Positions 1-9,262 of a DNA stretch of 64,000 nucleotides are shown here, in pieces (the first letter of the stretch is position 1; every line of letters begins with the position of its first letter). The position numbers were made by a program, and so were the translations under genes. A model generated the notes under the pieces. The model ran no database searches. It was given only the letters and a program-made list of their open reading frames with translations, and was not told where the DNA came from. Source of the stretch: DASTFY01 sp963813375 (GTDB lineage: Bacteria; Actinomycetota; Acidimicrobiia; Acidimicrobiales; Ilumatobacteraceae); assembly GCA_963813375.1 (NCBI GenBank), contig CAWEYT010000010.1:248001-312000 (forward strand), written 5' to 3'.

Positions 1-1038
<1,038 letters not shown>

Positions 1039-1042
<4 letters not shown>

Positions 1043-2082
1043 GGTGCATCCTGACGCAACCGGCGGCGTACGGGGAAGATCTCGAACGGGTGGATGCGCT
1101 GCAGCAGCCCGTCGATCCCGCTGCGGGCCACCGCGGCCATGACGACCGCCACCGACCCGAGGATGATGAAGCGCCAGGTGTCGGAGTCCTCGAAGCGGTC
1201 GGTGATGAACCAGAAGATGACGACGCCGATGATCGGGCCGATCTGGCTCCCGACACCGCCGATGACCACGATGAAGACGACCAGCGCCGTCCACGACAGC
1301 ACGCTGAAGGCGTCCTGGTTGGTGACCGTCGAGCTGTTGAGGTGGATCAGCGCGCCCGTGGCCCCGGTCCACAGCGCGGCGATCACCCACATGAGGAGCT
1401 TGGTGTTGCGGACGTTCACGCCCAGGCAGCGGGCACCCACCTCGGAGTCGCGCGCCGCCTGCATGGCCAGGCCGCGGCGGGAGCGCAGGATGAGCACCAC
1501 GATCAGGGTGGCGCCGACGGCGAGGGCCAGCGAGGCCCAGTAGATGAGGTCCCGCCTGCTCTCCAGCGAGTAGCCGGCGAACGTGTTCTTCACCGTCAAC
1601 GACTGCACGTTGCCGGCGCCGAGGGACTCGATGCGCAGCGTCGCCAATCGGAACACCTCGGCGATCACCCACGTGCCGATGGCGAAGTAGCCGCCCTGGA
1701 GGCGGAACGCGAACAGGGCCACGGGGATGGACAGCGCGGCCACGAGCACCCCGGCCAGGGCGATGGCGACGAACGGGTCGACGTTGTGCCGCTCGCTCAG
1801 CACGAAGAGCGTGTACGCGGCGACGCCCACGAACCCCTGCTGGCCCACCGTCACCAGGCCGGCGTACCCGGCCAGCAGGTTCCACATCTGGGCCAGGGAG
1901 AGGTAGTAGAAGATCTGCACCAGCGTGAGCTGCGTGCTGGCGCTCCCCCACAGCGGGAACAGCGCGAAGAAGATCGTCGCCGCGATGGCCAGCCCGGTCC
2001 CGATGGTCGACCCCGTCGACGTGCGGACGACGTGGAAGCGTCCCTGTTCGATCGTTCGGATCGACTCGACCGGCTCGGTCAC
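1039..2082 (-). CDS. livM: Branched-chain amino acid-type ABC transporter permease, LivM family
   Basis: This 347-residue inner-membrane permease has about nine hydrophobic segments and LivM hallmarks such as AGYAGLVTVGQQGFVG (GQ-G-F loop) and the GGVGSQIGPIIG cytoplasmic loop near the C terminus that contacts the ATPase. I chose GTG at 2082 because it overlaps the stop of the LivH gene (GTGA). The longer open frame upstream runs through LivH in a wrong frame and codes Arg/Pro-rich nonsense. It pairs with LivH to form the channel of a Liv-type importer. The operon also encodes a P450 and a thiolase, so the cargo is more likely an aromatic or terpenoid carboxylate than leucine; that is inference. 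Confidence 0.92.
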
Positions 2083-2945
2083 GTACCGCCACCTCCGACC
2101 AGACCCCGCGGCCGCACGAGGAGCACGAACAGGAACACCAGGTGGCCGGCCAGGAGGTCCCAACCGATCGAGGCCTGGTTGCCGACGCCCTGGGCCACGC
2201 CGAGCACGATGCCGCCGACGAGCGTTCCCCACAGGGACCCAAGACCGCCGATGACGACGGCCTCGAAGGCGAACAGCAGGATGCCGCCGCCCGAGCTGGG
2301 CGAGAACGACGTGCGGGCCCCGCGGAAGAACCCGGCCAGGGCCACCGCGGCGAAGGCGATGGCCATGGCCACGCCGTAGAGGCGCTTGTCGTTGATGCCC
2401 ATGAGCTGCGCGGTCTGCGGGTCGTCGGCCGTGGCCCGGAAGGCGCGACCGATCGACGTGCGGGAGAAGAGCAGCTGCAGCGCGATCAGCACCACGACAG
2501 CCACGACCAGCGTCAGCAGCGGGAACAAGCCGATGCTGATGTCGTCGGTGATGGTGACGGAGTCGGTCAGGATGGGGCCGAGGTCGATGCTGCGGTCGGT
2601 GGCCGTGTAGTGCTCCTGCAGTGCGTTCTGGATCACGATGCCGACGCCGAAGCTGACGAGGATGCCGGGAAGGGGATCGTCGCCCAGGGTGAAGTTGAAC
2701 AGCCCGCGCTGCCCCACGTAGCCGATGCCGAACATGACGATGACCACGATCACCATGGACGGCCAGTAGCCGATGCCCACGACGGCCGACGTCGAGAGCG
2801 TGAGGTAGGCGGCCAGGATGGCCAGGTCGCCGTGGGCCAGGTTGACGAACCGCATGACACCGAAGGCGAGGGACAACCCGGTGGCGAACAGCGCGTACAG
2901 CCCGCCGGTGAGGATCCCCTGGATGACGGCGTTGACCCAGTCCAT
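2079..2945 (-). CDS. livH: Branched-chain amino acid-type ABC transporter permease, LivH family
   Basis: The 288-residue protein opens MDWVNAVIQGILTGGLYAL, the standard LivH N terminus. It continues with the FGVMRFVNLAHGDL motif and ends with the EAVVIGGLGSLWGTLVGG coupling loop, and has eight or so membrane segments. It lies three bases downstream of the LivF stop and overlaps the LivM start by four bases. It forms the permease heterodimer with LivM in the plasma membrane. The length is normal for the family and nothing looks truncated. Confidence 0.93.
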   Translation of the reverse strand: MDWVNAVIQGILTGGLYALFATGLSLAFGVMRFVNLAHGDLAILAAYLTLSTSAVVGIGYWPSMVIVVIVMFGIGYVGQRGLFNFTLGDDPLPGILVSFGVGIVIQNALQEHYTATDRSIDLGPILTDSVTITDDISIGLFPLLTLVVAVVVLIALQLLFSRTSIGRAFRATADDPQTAQLMGINDKRLYGVAMAIAFAAVALAGFFRGARTSFSPSSGGGILLFAFEAVVIGGLGSLWGTLVGGIVLGVAQGVGNQASIGWDLLAGHLVFLFVLLVRPRGLVGGGGT

Positions 2946-2948
2946 GCC

Positions 2949-3647
2949 CTACACCCCGAAGTACGCGGTGGTGATGGCGTCGCGGGTGAGCTCCGCCGGC
3001 GCTCCGGACAGTGAGACCCGCCCCTCCAGCAGGCAGTAGACGCGGTCGGCCACGTCGAGGGCGAGGGTGATGTCCTGCTCGACGACGACGACCGTGGTGC
3101 CGACCTGCACGATCCGCGGCAGCGCGTCGTACAGGCTGCGCACGACGACCGGAGCCAGCCCGAGCGACACCTCGTCCAGCAGGATCAGGTCCGGGTTGGC
3201 CATGAGCGTCCGGCCGATCGCCACCGCCTGCTGCTCACCGCCCGACAGCGTCGACGACGAGCGCTTCAGGAGCCGTTCGAGCATCGGGAACACGCCGACG
3301 ACCTCGTCGACCGTCCAGCGACCGGGACGGCGGCGGTACCCGCCGATCATGAGGTTCTCCTCGACTGACAGGCTCGGGAAGAGCCGCCGGCCTTCGGGCA
3401 CCAGCCCCATGCCCCGTCGCACCCGCTCGTGGGTCGGGACGCCGGCCAGGTCGAGCCCGTCGTAGCGGATCGAGCCGCTCCGCACCCGGACCTGACCCAT
3501 GACGGCGCGGAGCAGCGTCGTCTTGCCCGCTCCGTTGGCGCCGATGATGGCGATCGTCTCGCCGCTGCCGACCTGCAGCGAGAGCTGGTAGAGGGCCTGG
3601 AAGTCGCCGTAGCCGGCGTCGAGGGCATCCACCTCCAGTGCCGCCAC
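2949..3647 (-). CDS. livF: ABC transporter ATP-binding protein, LivF family
   Basis: The 232-residue ATPase has Walker A GANGAGKTT near residue 37, the signature LSGGEQQAVAIGRTL, and Walker B LILLDEVSLGL followed by the H-loop region VVVVEQD. The length fits LivF. In many Liv ATPases the switch is VEQN with no His, and here it is VEQD, which is normal for the family. It sits three bases after the LivG stop in the same operon. It energises import of the ligand captured by the lipoprotein binding protein at 5559-7013. Confidence 0.93.
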   Translation of the reverse strand: MAALEVDALDAGYGDFQALYQLSLQVGSGETIAIIGANGAGKTTLLRAVMGQVRVRSGSIRYDGLDLAGVPTHERVRRGMGLVPEGRRLFPSLSVEENLMIGGYRRRPGRWTVDEVVGVFPMLERLLKRSSSTLSGGEQQAVAIGRTLMANPDLILLDEVSLGLAPVVVRSLYDALPRIVQVGTTVVVVEQDITLALDVADRVYCLLEGRVSLSGAPAELTRDAITTAYFGV

Positions 3648-3650
3648 CGG

Positions 3651-4370
3651 TCAGGCCTCCCCCACCCCGAGGTACACCTCGCGCACGGCGGCGCTGGCCA
3701 TCACCTCGCGGGGCTCACCTTCCGCGATCTTGCGGCCGAAGTTCATGGCCATGATGCGACCGACCACGGCCAGCAGCGCGTGCACGATGTGCTCGATCCA
3801 GACGATGGTGACGCCGCCGGCGTGGATCTCCCTGATCTTGTCGATCAGCTCGTGCACCTCGGCCTCGGTCAGGCCTCCGGCGATCTCGTCGAGCAGGAGC
3901 ACCTTGGGGCGCGTGGCGAGGGCTCGAGCCAGCTCCAGCCGCTTGCGGTCCAGCAGAGCCAGGCTCCCGGCGGCGAGGTTGGCCTTCCCGAGCATGCCGG
4001 CCTGCTGCAGCGCCGCCGCGGCCCGGTCGGTGGCCTCCCGCCGGTGCGCGGTCGTGCCGAAGGTGGCGCCGACGAGCACGTTCTCGAAGACGGTCAGCCC
4101 CTCGAAGGGCCTGGGGATCTGCGCCGTGCGGGCGATGCCCGCCTTGGCCCGCAGGTCCGGGCGGGCGTGGGTGATGTCCCGCCCCTCGAAGGTGATGGTG
4201 CCGGCATCGGTCTCCAGCTCGCCGGCGATCAGGTTCAGCAGGGTCGTCTTGCCGGCCCCGTTGGGCCCGACGATGCCGACCGCCTCGCCCTCGTCCACCG
4301 AGAACGAGAGGTGGTCGATGACCGGGACGCCGAAGGCCTTCTGCAGGTCGTCGACCGCCACCAGCGCCAT
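3651..4370 (-). CDS. livG: ABC transporter ATP-binding protein, LivG family, with atypical signature motif
   Basis: The 239-residue ATPase has Walker A GPNGAGKTT, the LivG-type stretch GIARTAQIPRPFEGLTVFENV, and Walker B VLLLDEIAGGLTEAE followed by IVWIEHIVHAL. Where most ABC proteins read LSGGQ it reads SLALLDRKRLELARAL, so the Gly-Gly of the C motif is missing; Liv-type ATPases often diverge here but usually keep at least one Gly. The LivG-specific insertion between Walker A and the signature is present. Its stop is three bases from the LivF start and its start lies three bases from the P450 stop. It would form the ATPase dimer with LivF, possibly with one weakened catalytic site. Confidence 0.9.
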   Translation of the reverse strand: MALVAVDDLQKAFGVPVIDHLSFSVDEGEAVGIVGPNGAGKTTLLNLIAGELETDAGTITFEGRDITHARPDLRAKAGIARTAQIPRPFEGLTVFENVLVGATFGTTAHRREATDRAAAALQQAGMLGKANLAAGSLALLDRKRLELARALATRPKVLLLDEIAGGLTEAEVHELIDKIREIHAGGVTIVWIEHIVHALLAVVGRIMAMNFGRKIAEGEPREVMASAAVREVYLGVGEA

Positions 4371-4373
4371 GGC

Positions 4374-5552
4374 TCAGTGGACCGTCACGACACAGGTGCC
4401 GAGGCCGTGGAGCACGTTGTTGAGCTTCGGCTCCACCGCGCCGAGCTCGAAGCGCTCCACCCGCGGGAGCAGCGCGGTCAGCAGGGCCCGCATCTCCATC
4501 CGTGCCAGGTTGCCACCCGGGCAGGAATGGGTGCCGAAGCCGAGGGCCAGGTGCTCGGAGGCGTTGGAGCGGGTGATGTCGAACCGCGCCGGGTCCTCGA
4601 ACTGGCGCTCGTCCCGGTTGGCCGAGCCGTAGAGGATCAGCACCCGCGAGCCGGCCGGCATGGTGACGCCGTCGACGGTGTGGTCCTCCGTCAGCACCCT
4701 GGAGAAGCCCTGGATCACTGTCTCGATGCGCAGCACCTCGTTGATGGCGTTGAGCATCAGGTCCGGCTGGTCCCGAAGGAGCGTCCATTGGTCCGGATGG
4801 GTGGCGAAGAGCCAGATCATGCTGGCCGTGGCGAAGATCGTGGTGTCCAGGCTGGGACCCATGTAGTCGTTCATCATGAGCGGCGGCTTCTCGATCGGGA
4901 TGTCACCCCGCTCGGCCGCGGCCCAGATCCCCGCCGCCCAGCCATCGGCCGAGAGCTTGCCCGGCACGCACTCGCTGAACGCGTAGTCGACCATCTCCCG
5001 CACGACGGGGAACGCCGCCTCCGTCCTCGCGTTCATGGGCCCGAAGCAGTCGAAGTTGGCGTCGGCCCAGTCGAGCATGCGCTCGCGGCCCTTCTCCGGG
5101 AGGCCGACCAGCTTCGAGACGATGGTCACCGGCAGGTGCTGGGCCAGCTCGGTGGCGGCGTCAAAGGTCCCCTTCGCGACGAGGCGCTCGACGAGGCCCT
5201 CGGCCTCCTCGTTGATGGTGTCCCGCACCGCGGCCAGGGCCTGCGGGGTGAGCGGCCCACCGATGACCTTGCGCATCGCCGCGTGCTCGTCACCGTCGGC
5301 GCACAGGACGATCCCGATGAGCGTCTGGTTCATCAGGTCGTTCATCATCACGCCCTGCGCCGACGAGAACACCGGCCAGTTGCGCAGCGCGTCGCGGCAG
5401 TCGCCGAACCGGGCCAGCGCGTACATCCCGTGCGCGTCCAGCCACACCGCGCCGCCCAGGTCCCGCAGGGCCTGGTAGCGCGGATAGGGATCGAGGAGGG
5501 CCTCGTCGGTGTAGAGCTCGATGTCGGACGTCGGTGCGGCGACGGCGCCCAT
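4374..5552 (-). CDS. Cytochrome P450 inside the transporter operon
   Basis: The 392-residue soluble P450 has the haem-binding loop LGFGTHSCPGGNLARMEMRA with the proximal ligand at Cys344. The ExxR helix appears as NEVLRIE, and the I-helix region reads GPSLDTT, where the usual AGxDTT has an altered start but keeps Asp-Thr-Thr. The length is typical of bacterial class I P450s. Class I enzymes take electrons from a ferredoxin and ferredoxin reductase; neither is encoded here. It is packed between the binding protein (six bases from its stop) and LivG (three bases), so the uptake system and the oxidation are co-expressed. Inference: it hydroxylates or O-dealkylates the imported compound, perhaps releasing a hydroquinone or its precursor. 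Confidence 0.93.
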   Translation of the reverse strand: MGAVAAPTSDIELYTDEALLDPYPRYQALRDLGGAVWLDAHGMYALARFGDCRDALRNWPVFSSAQGVMMNDLMNQTLIGIVLCADGDEHAAMRKVIGGPLTPQALAAVRDTINEEAEGLVERLVAKGTFDAATELAQHLPVTIVSKLVGLPEKGRERMLDWADANFDCFGPMNARTEAAFPVVREMVDYAFSECVPGKLSADGWAAGIWAAAERGDIPIEKPPLMMNDYMGPSLDTTIFATASMIWLFATHPDQWTLLRDQPDLMLNAINEVLRIETVIQGFSRVLTEDHTVDGVTMPAGSRVLILYGSANRDERQFEDPARFDITRSNASEHLALGFGTHSCPGGNLARMEMRALLTALLPRVERFELGAVEPKLNNVLHGLGTCVVTVH

Positions 5553-5558
5553 GACCGA

Positions 5559-7013
5559 TCAGGTGCTCATCGTCTGGAGCGTGCCGTCCGTCGGGATCTC
5601 GGGGAACTGCGTGTTCGTCACGACCTTGAACTCCACGTCCCACGTGTCGCTCTCGACCCACTGACCACCGACCAGCGGCGTCTTGGTGATGTGGGGCACG
5701 ACGGGCTTCGTGAAGTCGACCGTGCCGGCGAGCGTCGGCAGGTTGGTCTCCCCGATGGCGTCGAGCAGGGCCTGCTTGTCCTCCACACCGCCGGCGCGCA
5801 CGATGGCGTCGACGATGACCTCGAACAGCGAGTGCACGTAGCCGATGGGCTGCGTCCACTGCTTGTTCTCCGCCTCCTCGTAGGCGCGGGCCAGGTCGGC
5901 CGACGTCTGCCCGGTGAGGCTGGAGGTGGTGGGGTGCTTGTCCGACCACCAGATCTCCGACGACAGCCCGAGCGGGTTCTGGTACGACGCCACGGCGCCC
6001 GGGAAGAGCAGCGCCTTGCCCAACGAGACGGCGATGGGCTTCAGCCCCTGCTGCTGGGCCTGGGCCCAGAAGTTGCCGAAGTCCGGCGGCGGGAGCACGC
6101 CGGTGACGATCTCCACGCCCTGGTCCTTGAACGTGTTGATCTGCGCCGAGTAGTCGCTGCCGCCGAGCGGGAAGCGGCCCGGGTCGACGACGGTGAAGCC
6201 CTGCTGCTCCAGCGCGGGCGGGAAGCCGACGTTGGGATCGCTCCAGGCGTTGCCGTCGGGATCGTCGGGCCACAGGCCGCCGACGATGGCGCCCGGCTTG
6301 AGGTCGCTCCACATGCTGGTGAACACCTCGATGACGTCCTCGAGGCCCCAGAAGAAGTGGTAGTTCCACGGCGAGGCCAGCGGCGGCTCGATGTCCGGAC
6401 CGAGCTCCCCGCCGATGCCGAGGTAGTGCGGCTGCCACGGCGCGTTGTTCGAGAGCACCGGGATCTCGTTGTTCGTGGCCTGCTGCACGACCGGGACGGT
6501 GGTGTCCGGCGTCTGCGCGACGAGCAGCACATGCACGCCCTCGTTGGCGATGAGCTCCTGCGCGGCGGTGGCCGCGGTGTTGGAGTTCGACTCGGAGTCG
6601 CGGTCGATGATGTCGACCTTGTAGCTCTTGCCCTGGATCATCAGGCCGTCCGCGAACAGCTCGCGCAGCCCGCCGAGGACGAAGGCGTCGGACTCACCGA
6701 ACGCCGCCAGCGGGCCGGTCTGCGGCGTGACGTAGCCGAGCTTGATGCTGCCGTCGCCGCCGCCCCCGCCGGTGAGGCCCCCACCGCCGCCGGTGACGGG
6801 CGTGGTGCCGGCCGTGGTCTCCGCGCCCCCCGCGGCCGTCGTGTCAGCCCCGCCGGACGTGGTGTCCGACGACGAACCACCGTCGTCACTCCCGCACCCG
6901 GCCAGGAAGGCCGCCCCACCGACACCGAGCGCCGTGGCGGTGCCGAGGAACTGCCGGCGCGATAGGCCGGGTCGCTGACGCGAAGCGCGGTACGGATCGA
7001 ACCTGTCGGTCAT
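5559..7013 (-). CDS. Liv-type substrate-binding lipoprotein with Tat signal
   Basis: The 484-residue protein starts with a twin-arginine signal SRRQFLGTATALG (Arg19-Arg20) and a lipobox FLAGC with Cys40. It is followed by a Gly/Thr-rich linker (about residues 41-80) and then a periplasmic-binding-protein type I fold (IKLGYVTPQTGPLAAFGES). It is the first gene of the transporter-P450 operon and presents ligand to the LivHM/LivGF importer. The combination of a Tat leader and a lipobox is common in actinobacteria, where the mature protein is tethered to the outer face of the membrane. The ligand cannot be read from the sequence. The operon promoter should lie in the 201-bp divergent gap. Confidence 0.92.
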   Translation of the reverse strand: MTDRFDPYRASRQRPGLSRRQFLGTATALGVGGAAFLAGCGSDDGGSSSDTTSGGADTTAAGGAETTAGTTPVTGGGGGLTGGGGGDGSIKLGYVTPQTGPLAAFGESDAFVLGGLRELFADGLMIQGKSYKVDIIDRDSESNSNTAATAAQELIANEGVHVLLVAQTPDTTVPVVQQATNNEIPVLSNNAPWQPHYLGIGGELGPDIEPPLASPWNYHFFWGLEDVIEVFTSMWSDLKPGAIVGGLWPDDPDGNAWSDPNVGFPPALEQQGFTVVDPGRFPLGGSDYSAQINTFKDQGVEIVTGVLPPPDFGNFWAQAQQQGLKPIAVSLGKALLFPGAVASYQNPLGLSSEIWWSDKHPTTSSLTGQTSADLARAYEEAENKQWTQPIGYVHSLFEVIVDAIVRAGGVEDKQALLDAIGETNLPTLAGTVDFTKPVVPHITKTPLVGGQWVESDTWDVEFKVVTNTQFPEIPTDGTLQTMST

Positions 7014-7117
7014 GGCTCCCCCTTTTCCCGTGGTCCCCTCGACCCCCGATTGCTGCCGACCCTATCAGGATGACCATGTCAGGCCGGCTGCCATCCACCT
7101 GTCGCGGTGAGCGGAGC

Positions 7118-7131
7118 TGTACCGCTGTACA
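7118..7131. promoter_or_regulatory. Short inverted repeat TGTAC-N4-GTACA in divergent promoter region
   Basis: TGTAC and GTACA form perfect 5-bp arms around four bases, midway between the two divergent operons (binding protein to the left, cyclase to the right). Its symmetry and position suit a dimeric repressor site. No regulator can be assigned from the sequence alone; the IclR gene at 10130-10906 is the nearest candidate. Confidence 0.35.
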
Positions 7132-7184
7132 AGACAGGCTGCACCGAAGTATGGACAATCGCGGCAACCTGTGCAACCCTCGTT

Positions 7185-7200
7185 TCCGTTCACGAACGGA
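7185..7200. promoter_or_regulatory. Perfect 7-bp inverted repeat just upstream of the cyclase gene
   Basis: TCCGTTC and GAACGGA flank AC, giving a 16-bp near-palindrome that ends 14 bases before the ATG at 7215. Sites of the form GTTC-Nx-GAAC are bound by several IclR-family regulators such as PcaU/PcaR. It could therefore be the operator for the IclR gene that ends this operon; that link is inference. Confidence 0.4.
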
Positions 7201-7214
7201 CGAGGGGGACGGGG

Positions 7215-8084
7215 ATGACGACGACCTCTGGAGGGGCAGGGACGAACGCGGACTGGGTCTGGCCGGCCGACAACACGGGGCTCGAGTTCTACGACCTCAG
7301 CATCCCGTGGGGCCACGGCGTCGCCAACTGGCCCTACTTCGAGGACGTCAAGATCGAGCGGGTCCACTACCACGCCAAGTCCAGGGTGCTGACCCAACGC
7401 ATCACGACGGTCATGCACTCGACCACCCACGTCGACGTGCCGGCCCACGTCATCGAGGGCACGCCCTTCCTCGACGAGATCCCGCTGCACTGCTTCTTCG
7501 GGCCTGGGGTGGTGGTGTCGATCCCCAAGGAGAAGTGGGAGGTCGTCACGGCCGAAGACCTCGAGAACGCCACCCCGGAGATCCAGCCCGGCGACATCGT
7601 GATCGTCAACACCGGTTGGCACCGCCACTACGGCGACAACGCCGATTACTACGCCTACTCCCCCGGCTTCTACCAGGACGCCGGCGAGTGGTTCGCCGAG
7701 CGGGGGGTCAAGGCCGTCGGGACCGACACCCAGGCCCTCGACCACCCGCTCGCCACCGCCATCGCCCCCCACGGACCGGGCTGGCCGCACGGGCTGCTGC
7801 CGTGGGCCTGCCAGGAGTACAAGGAGACGACCGGGCGCGACGTGCTGGAGGACTTCCCGCTCTGGGAGCCGTGCCACCGGGCGCTGCTGTCACGGGGCAT
7901 CGTCGGATTCGAGAACGTCGGCGGCGACATCGACGCGGTCACCGGCAAGCGGGTGACGTTCGCCGCCTTCCCCTGGCGCTGGATGAAGGGCGACGGCTGC
8001 ATCATCCGCCTGGTGGCCATGCTGGATCCGACCGGCGAGTTCCGCATCGCGCAGGGCACAGCACGGCGGCACGCGTGGCGGTGA
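7215..8084 (+). CDS. Cyclase-family (kynurenine formamidase-like) metal-dependent hydrolase
   Basis: The 289-residue protein has the metal-binding signature HSTTHVDVPAH at residues 68-78, matching the HxGTHxDxPxH pattern of the cyclase family (PF04199). I start it at ATG 7215, which follows a G-rich ribosome site, rather than at the earlier in-frame ATG at 7107, which would add residues from the promoter region. In the family, members hydrolyse amides, lactones or cyclic acyl compounds using a divalent metal. It opens an operon with a cupin, two SDR enzymes and an IclR regulator. Inference: it opens a ring or ester intermediate made from the imported substrate. Confidence 0.85.
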   Translation: MTTTSGGAGTNADWVWPADNTGLEFYDLSIPWGHGVANWPYFEDVKIERVHYHAKSRVLTQRITTVMHSTTHVDVPAHVIEGTPFLDEIPLHCFFGPGVVVSIPKEKWEVVTAEDLENATPEIQPGDIVIVNTGWHRHYGDNADYYAYSPGFYQDAGEWFAERGVKAVGTDTQALDHPLATAIAPHGPGWPHGLLPWACQEYKETTGRDVLEDFPLWEPCHRALLSRGIVGFENVGGDIDAVTGKRVTFAAFPWRWMKGDGCIIRLVAMLDPTGEFRIAQGTARRHAWR

Positions 8085-8087
8085 GGG

Positions 8088-8435
8088 ATGAAGGTCAACC
8101 GCCTCGCCGATGTGTCGAAGTACGAGCCGCCCAACCACTTCGACTGCACGGCCTTGCGGTTGCAGGGCTGGGACGCCAGTGACGCGTCGAACTTCTGGGT
8201 GGGCCTGTCGCACTTCCTGCCAGGAGGGGGCACCACCCACGAGGGCACCCCGCTGGAGAAGGTGTACGTCGTCGTGCGAGGCGAGGTCACGGTGGTGACC
8301 GACGACGAGGAGGCCACGCTCGGGCCGCTCGACTCGTGCCACATCCCCGCCGGCGAGGCCCGCACGGTCGTGAACCGCACGAACGACGTGGCGACGATGC
8401 TGGTCGTCATGCCCTACCCGGACGGGCCGCGATGA
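8088..8435 (+). CDS. Small cupin-domain protein
   Basis: The 115-residue single-domain cupin carries the first motif around GGGTTHEGTPLEKVYVVVRG, where His and Glu sit in the expected metal-ligand places, and the second motif region LGPLDSCHIPAGEARTVVN. It starts three bases after the cyclase stop, and its own stop overlaps the SDR start (ATGA). Small cupins of this size act as isomerases, dioxygenase-like enzymes or ligand sensors. The specific activity is not readable, but the tight coupling puts it in the same catabolic pathway. Confidence 0.82.
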   Translation: MKVNRLADVSKYEPPNHFDCTALRLQGWDASDASNFWVGLSHFLPGGGTTHEGTPLEKVYVVVRGEVTVVTDDEEATLGPLDSCHIPAGEARTVVNRTNDVATMLVVMPYPDGPR

Positions 8436-8483
8436 GCGAGCGGAGCGAGCTCCATGTCACGGTACACACCGCGGCGCTGCCGC
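8432..8483 (+). repeat. Dispersed ATGA-junction element, copy 1
   Basis: The run begins ATGAGCGAGCGGAGCGAG and continues to a small GC-rich hairpin, GCGGC-GCT-GCCGC, at 8471-8483. The first 32 bases match 39155-39186 with four mismatches. The element begins precisely at the 4-bp stop/start overlap of the cupin and SDR genes. Confidence 0.55.
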
Positions 8484-9262
8484 AGCCGGCCCACGTCTTC
8501 GACCTCAGCGGTCGGTCGGCCGTCGTCACCGGTGCCACCGGCGCCTTCGGCGAGCAGGCCGCGTACGCGCTCGCCGGCGCCGGCGCCGTCGTCACGCTGG
8601 CCGGCGGGAACGCGGAGAAGCTGGAGGCCGTGGCGACGGCCATCCGGGACGGCGGCGGGCGGGCGGTCACCGCGGCGGTGCGCCCCGCGACCGAGGACGA
8701 CGTGGACCGGATCGTGGGGACTGCGGTCGACGCCGGGGGTGGGCTCGACATCGTGGTCGCCGGGTCGGGGACCAACATCCCCGGCGCCATCGTCGAGCAG
8801 GACCCCGCCGACTGGGACACCGTGATGGACGTCAACGTCCGCCAGACCTGGCTCCTGTGCCGGGCTGCGGGCCGGGTGATGATCCCGCAGGGACGCGGCG
8901 GCAAGGTGATCCTGATGTCGTCGACGCGGGGCCAGCTCGGTCTGGCCAACTACACCGCCTACTGCCCGTCGAAGGCCGCGGTGGACCTGCTGACCCGGGC
9001 GCTGGCGGTCGAATGGGGACCGCACGGCATCAACGTCAACGCCATCGCCCCGACCGTGTTCCGCTCGGACCTCACCGCGTGGATGTACGCCGACGAGGGC
9101 AACGGCCCGGTGGTGCGGGAGAACATGCTGCGCCGCATTCCCCTTGGTCGCCTCGGCGAGCCGACGGACTTCCACGGCGCCGTGCAGTTCCTCGCCAGCT
9201 CGGCGGCGAACTTCATGACCGGCAGCATCGTCTACCTCGACGGCGGCTACACCGCCGGATGA
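8432..9262 (+). CDS. Short-chain dehydrogenase/reductase
   Basis: The 276-residue SDR has the NAD(P) glycine motif TGATGAFGEQ (residues about 31-40) and the catalytic Ser-Tyr-Lys set MSSTRG...YTAYCPSKAA. It also has the C-terminal NFMTGSIVYLDGGYTAG typical of classical SDRs. The ATG overlaps the cupin stop by four bases. The first ten residues (MSERSELHVT) are not part of the SDR fold and are encoded by a dispersed element that recurs at 39155, so the enzyme carries an element-derived N-terminal tag. It probably oxidises an alcohol or dihydrodiol in the same pathway. Confidence 0.92.
   Translation: MSERSELHVTVHTAALPQPAHVFDLSGRSAVVTGATGAFGEQAAYALAGAGAVVTLAGGNAEKLEAVATAIRDGGGRAVTAAVRPATEDDVDRIVGTAVDAGGGLDIVVAGSGTNIPGAIVEQDPADWDTVMDVNVRQTWLLCRAAGRVMIPQGRGGKVILMSSTRGQLGLANYTAYCPSKAAVDLLTRALAVEWGPHGINVNAIAPTVFRSDLTAWMYADEGNGPVVRENMLRRIPLGRLGEPTDFHGAVQFLASSAANFMTGSIVYLDGGYTAG

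Noticed and set aside
3429..6965. An open frame of 1,178 codons on the plus strand
   Set aside because: It is the antisense shadow of the ABC transporter, P450 and binding-protein genes, and its product is Arg/Gly/His-rich with no domain. High GC makes such long antisense frames common here.
7107..7214. A longer cyclase protein starting at 7107
   Set aside because: The extra 36 residues come from the promoter region with both palindromes, and a G-rich ribosome site precedes ATG 7215.
8336..8431. An earlier in-frame start for the SDR within the cupin gene
   Set aside because: It would read through the cupin gene in another frame. The ATG at 8432 overlaps the cupin stop, which is the normal coupling in this genome.
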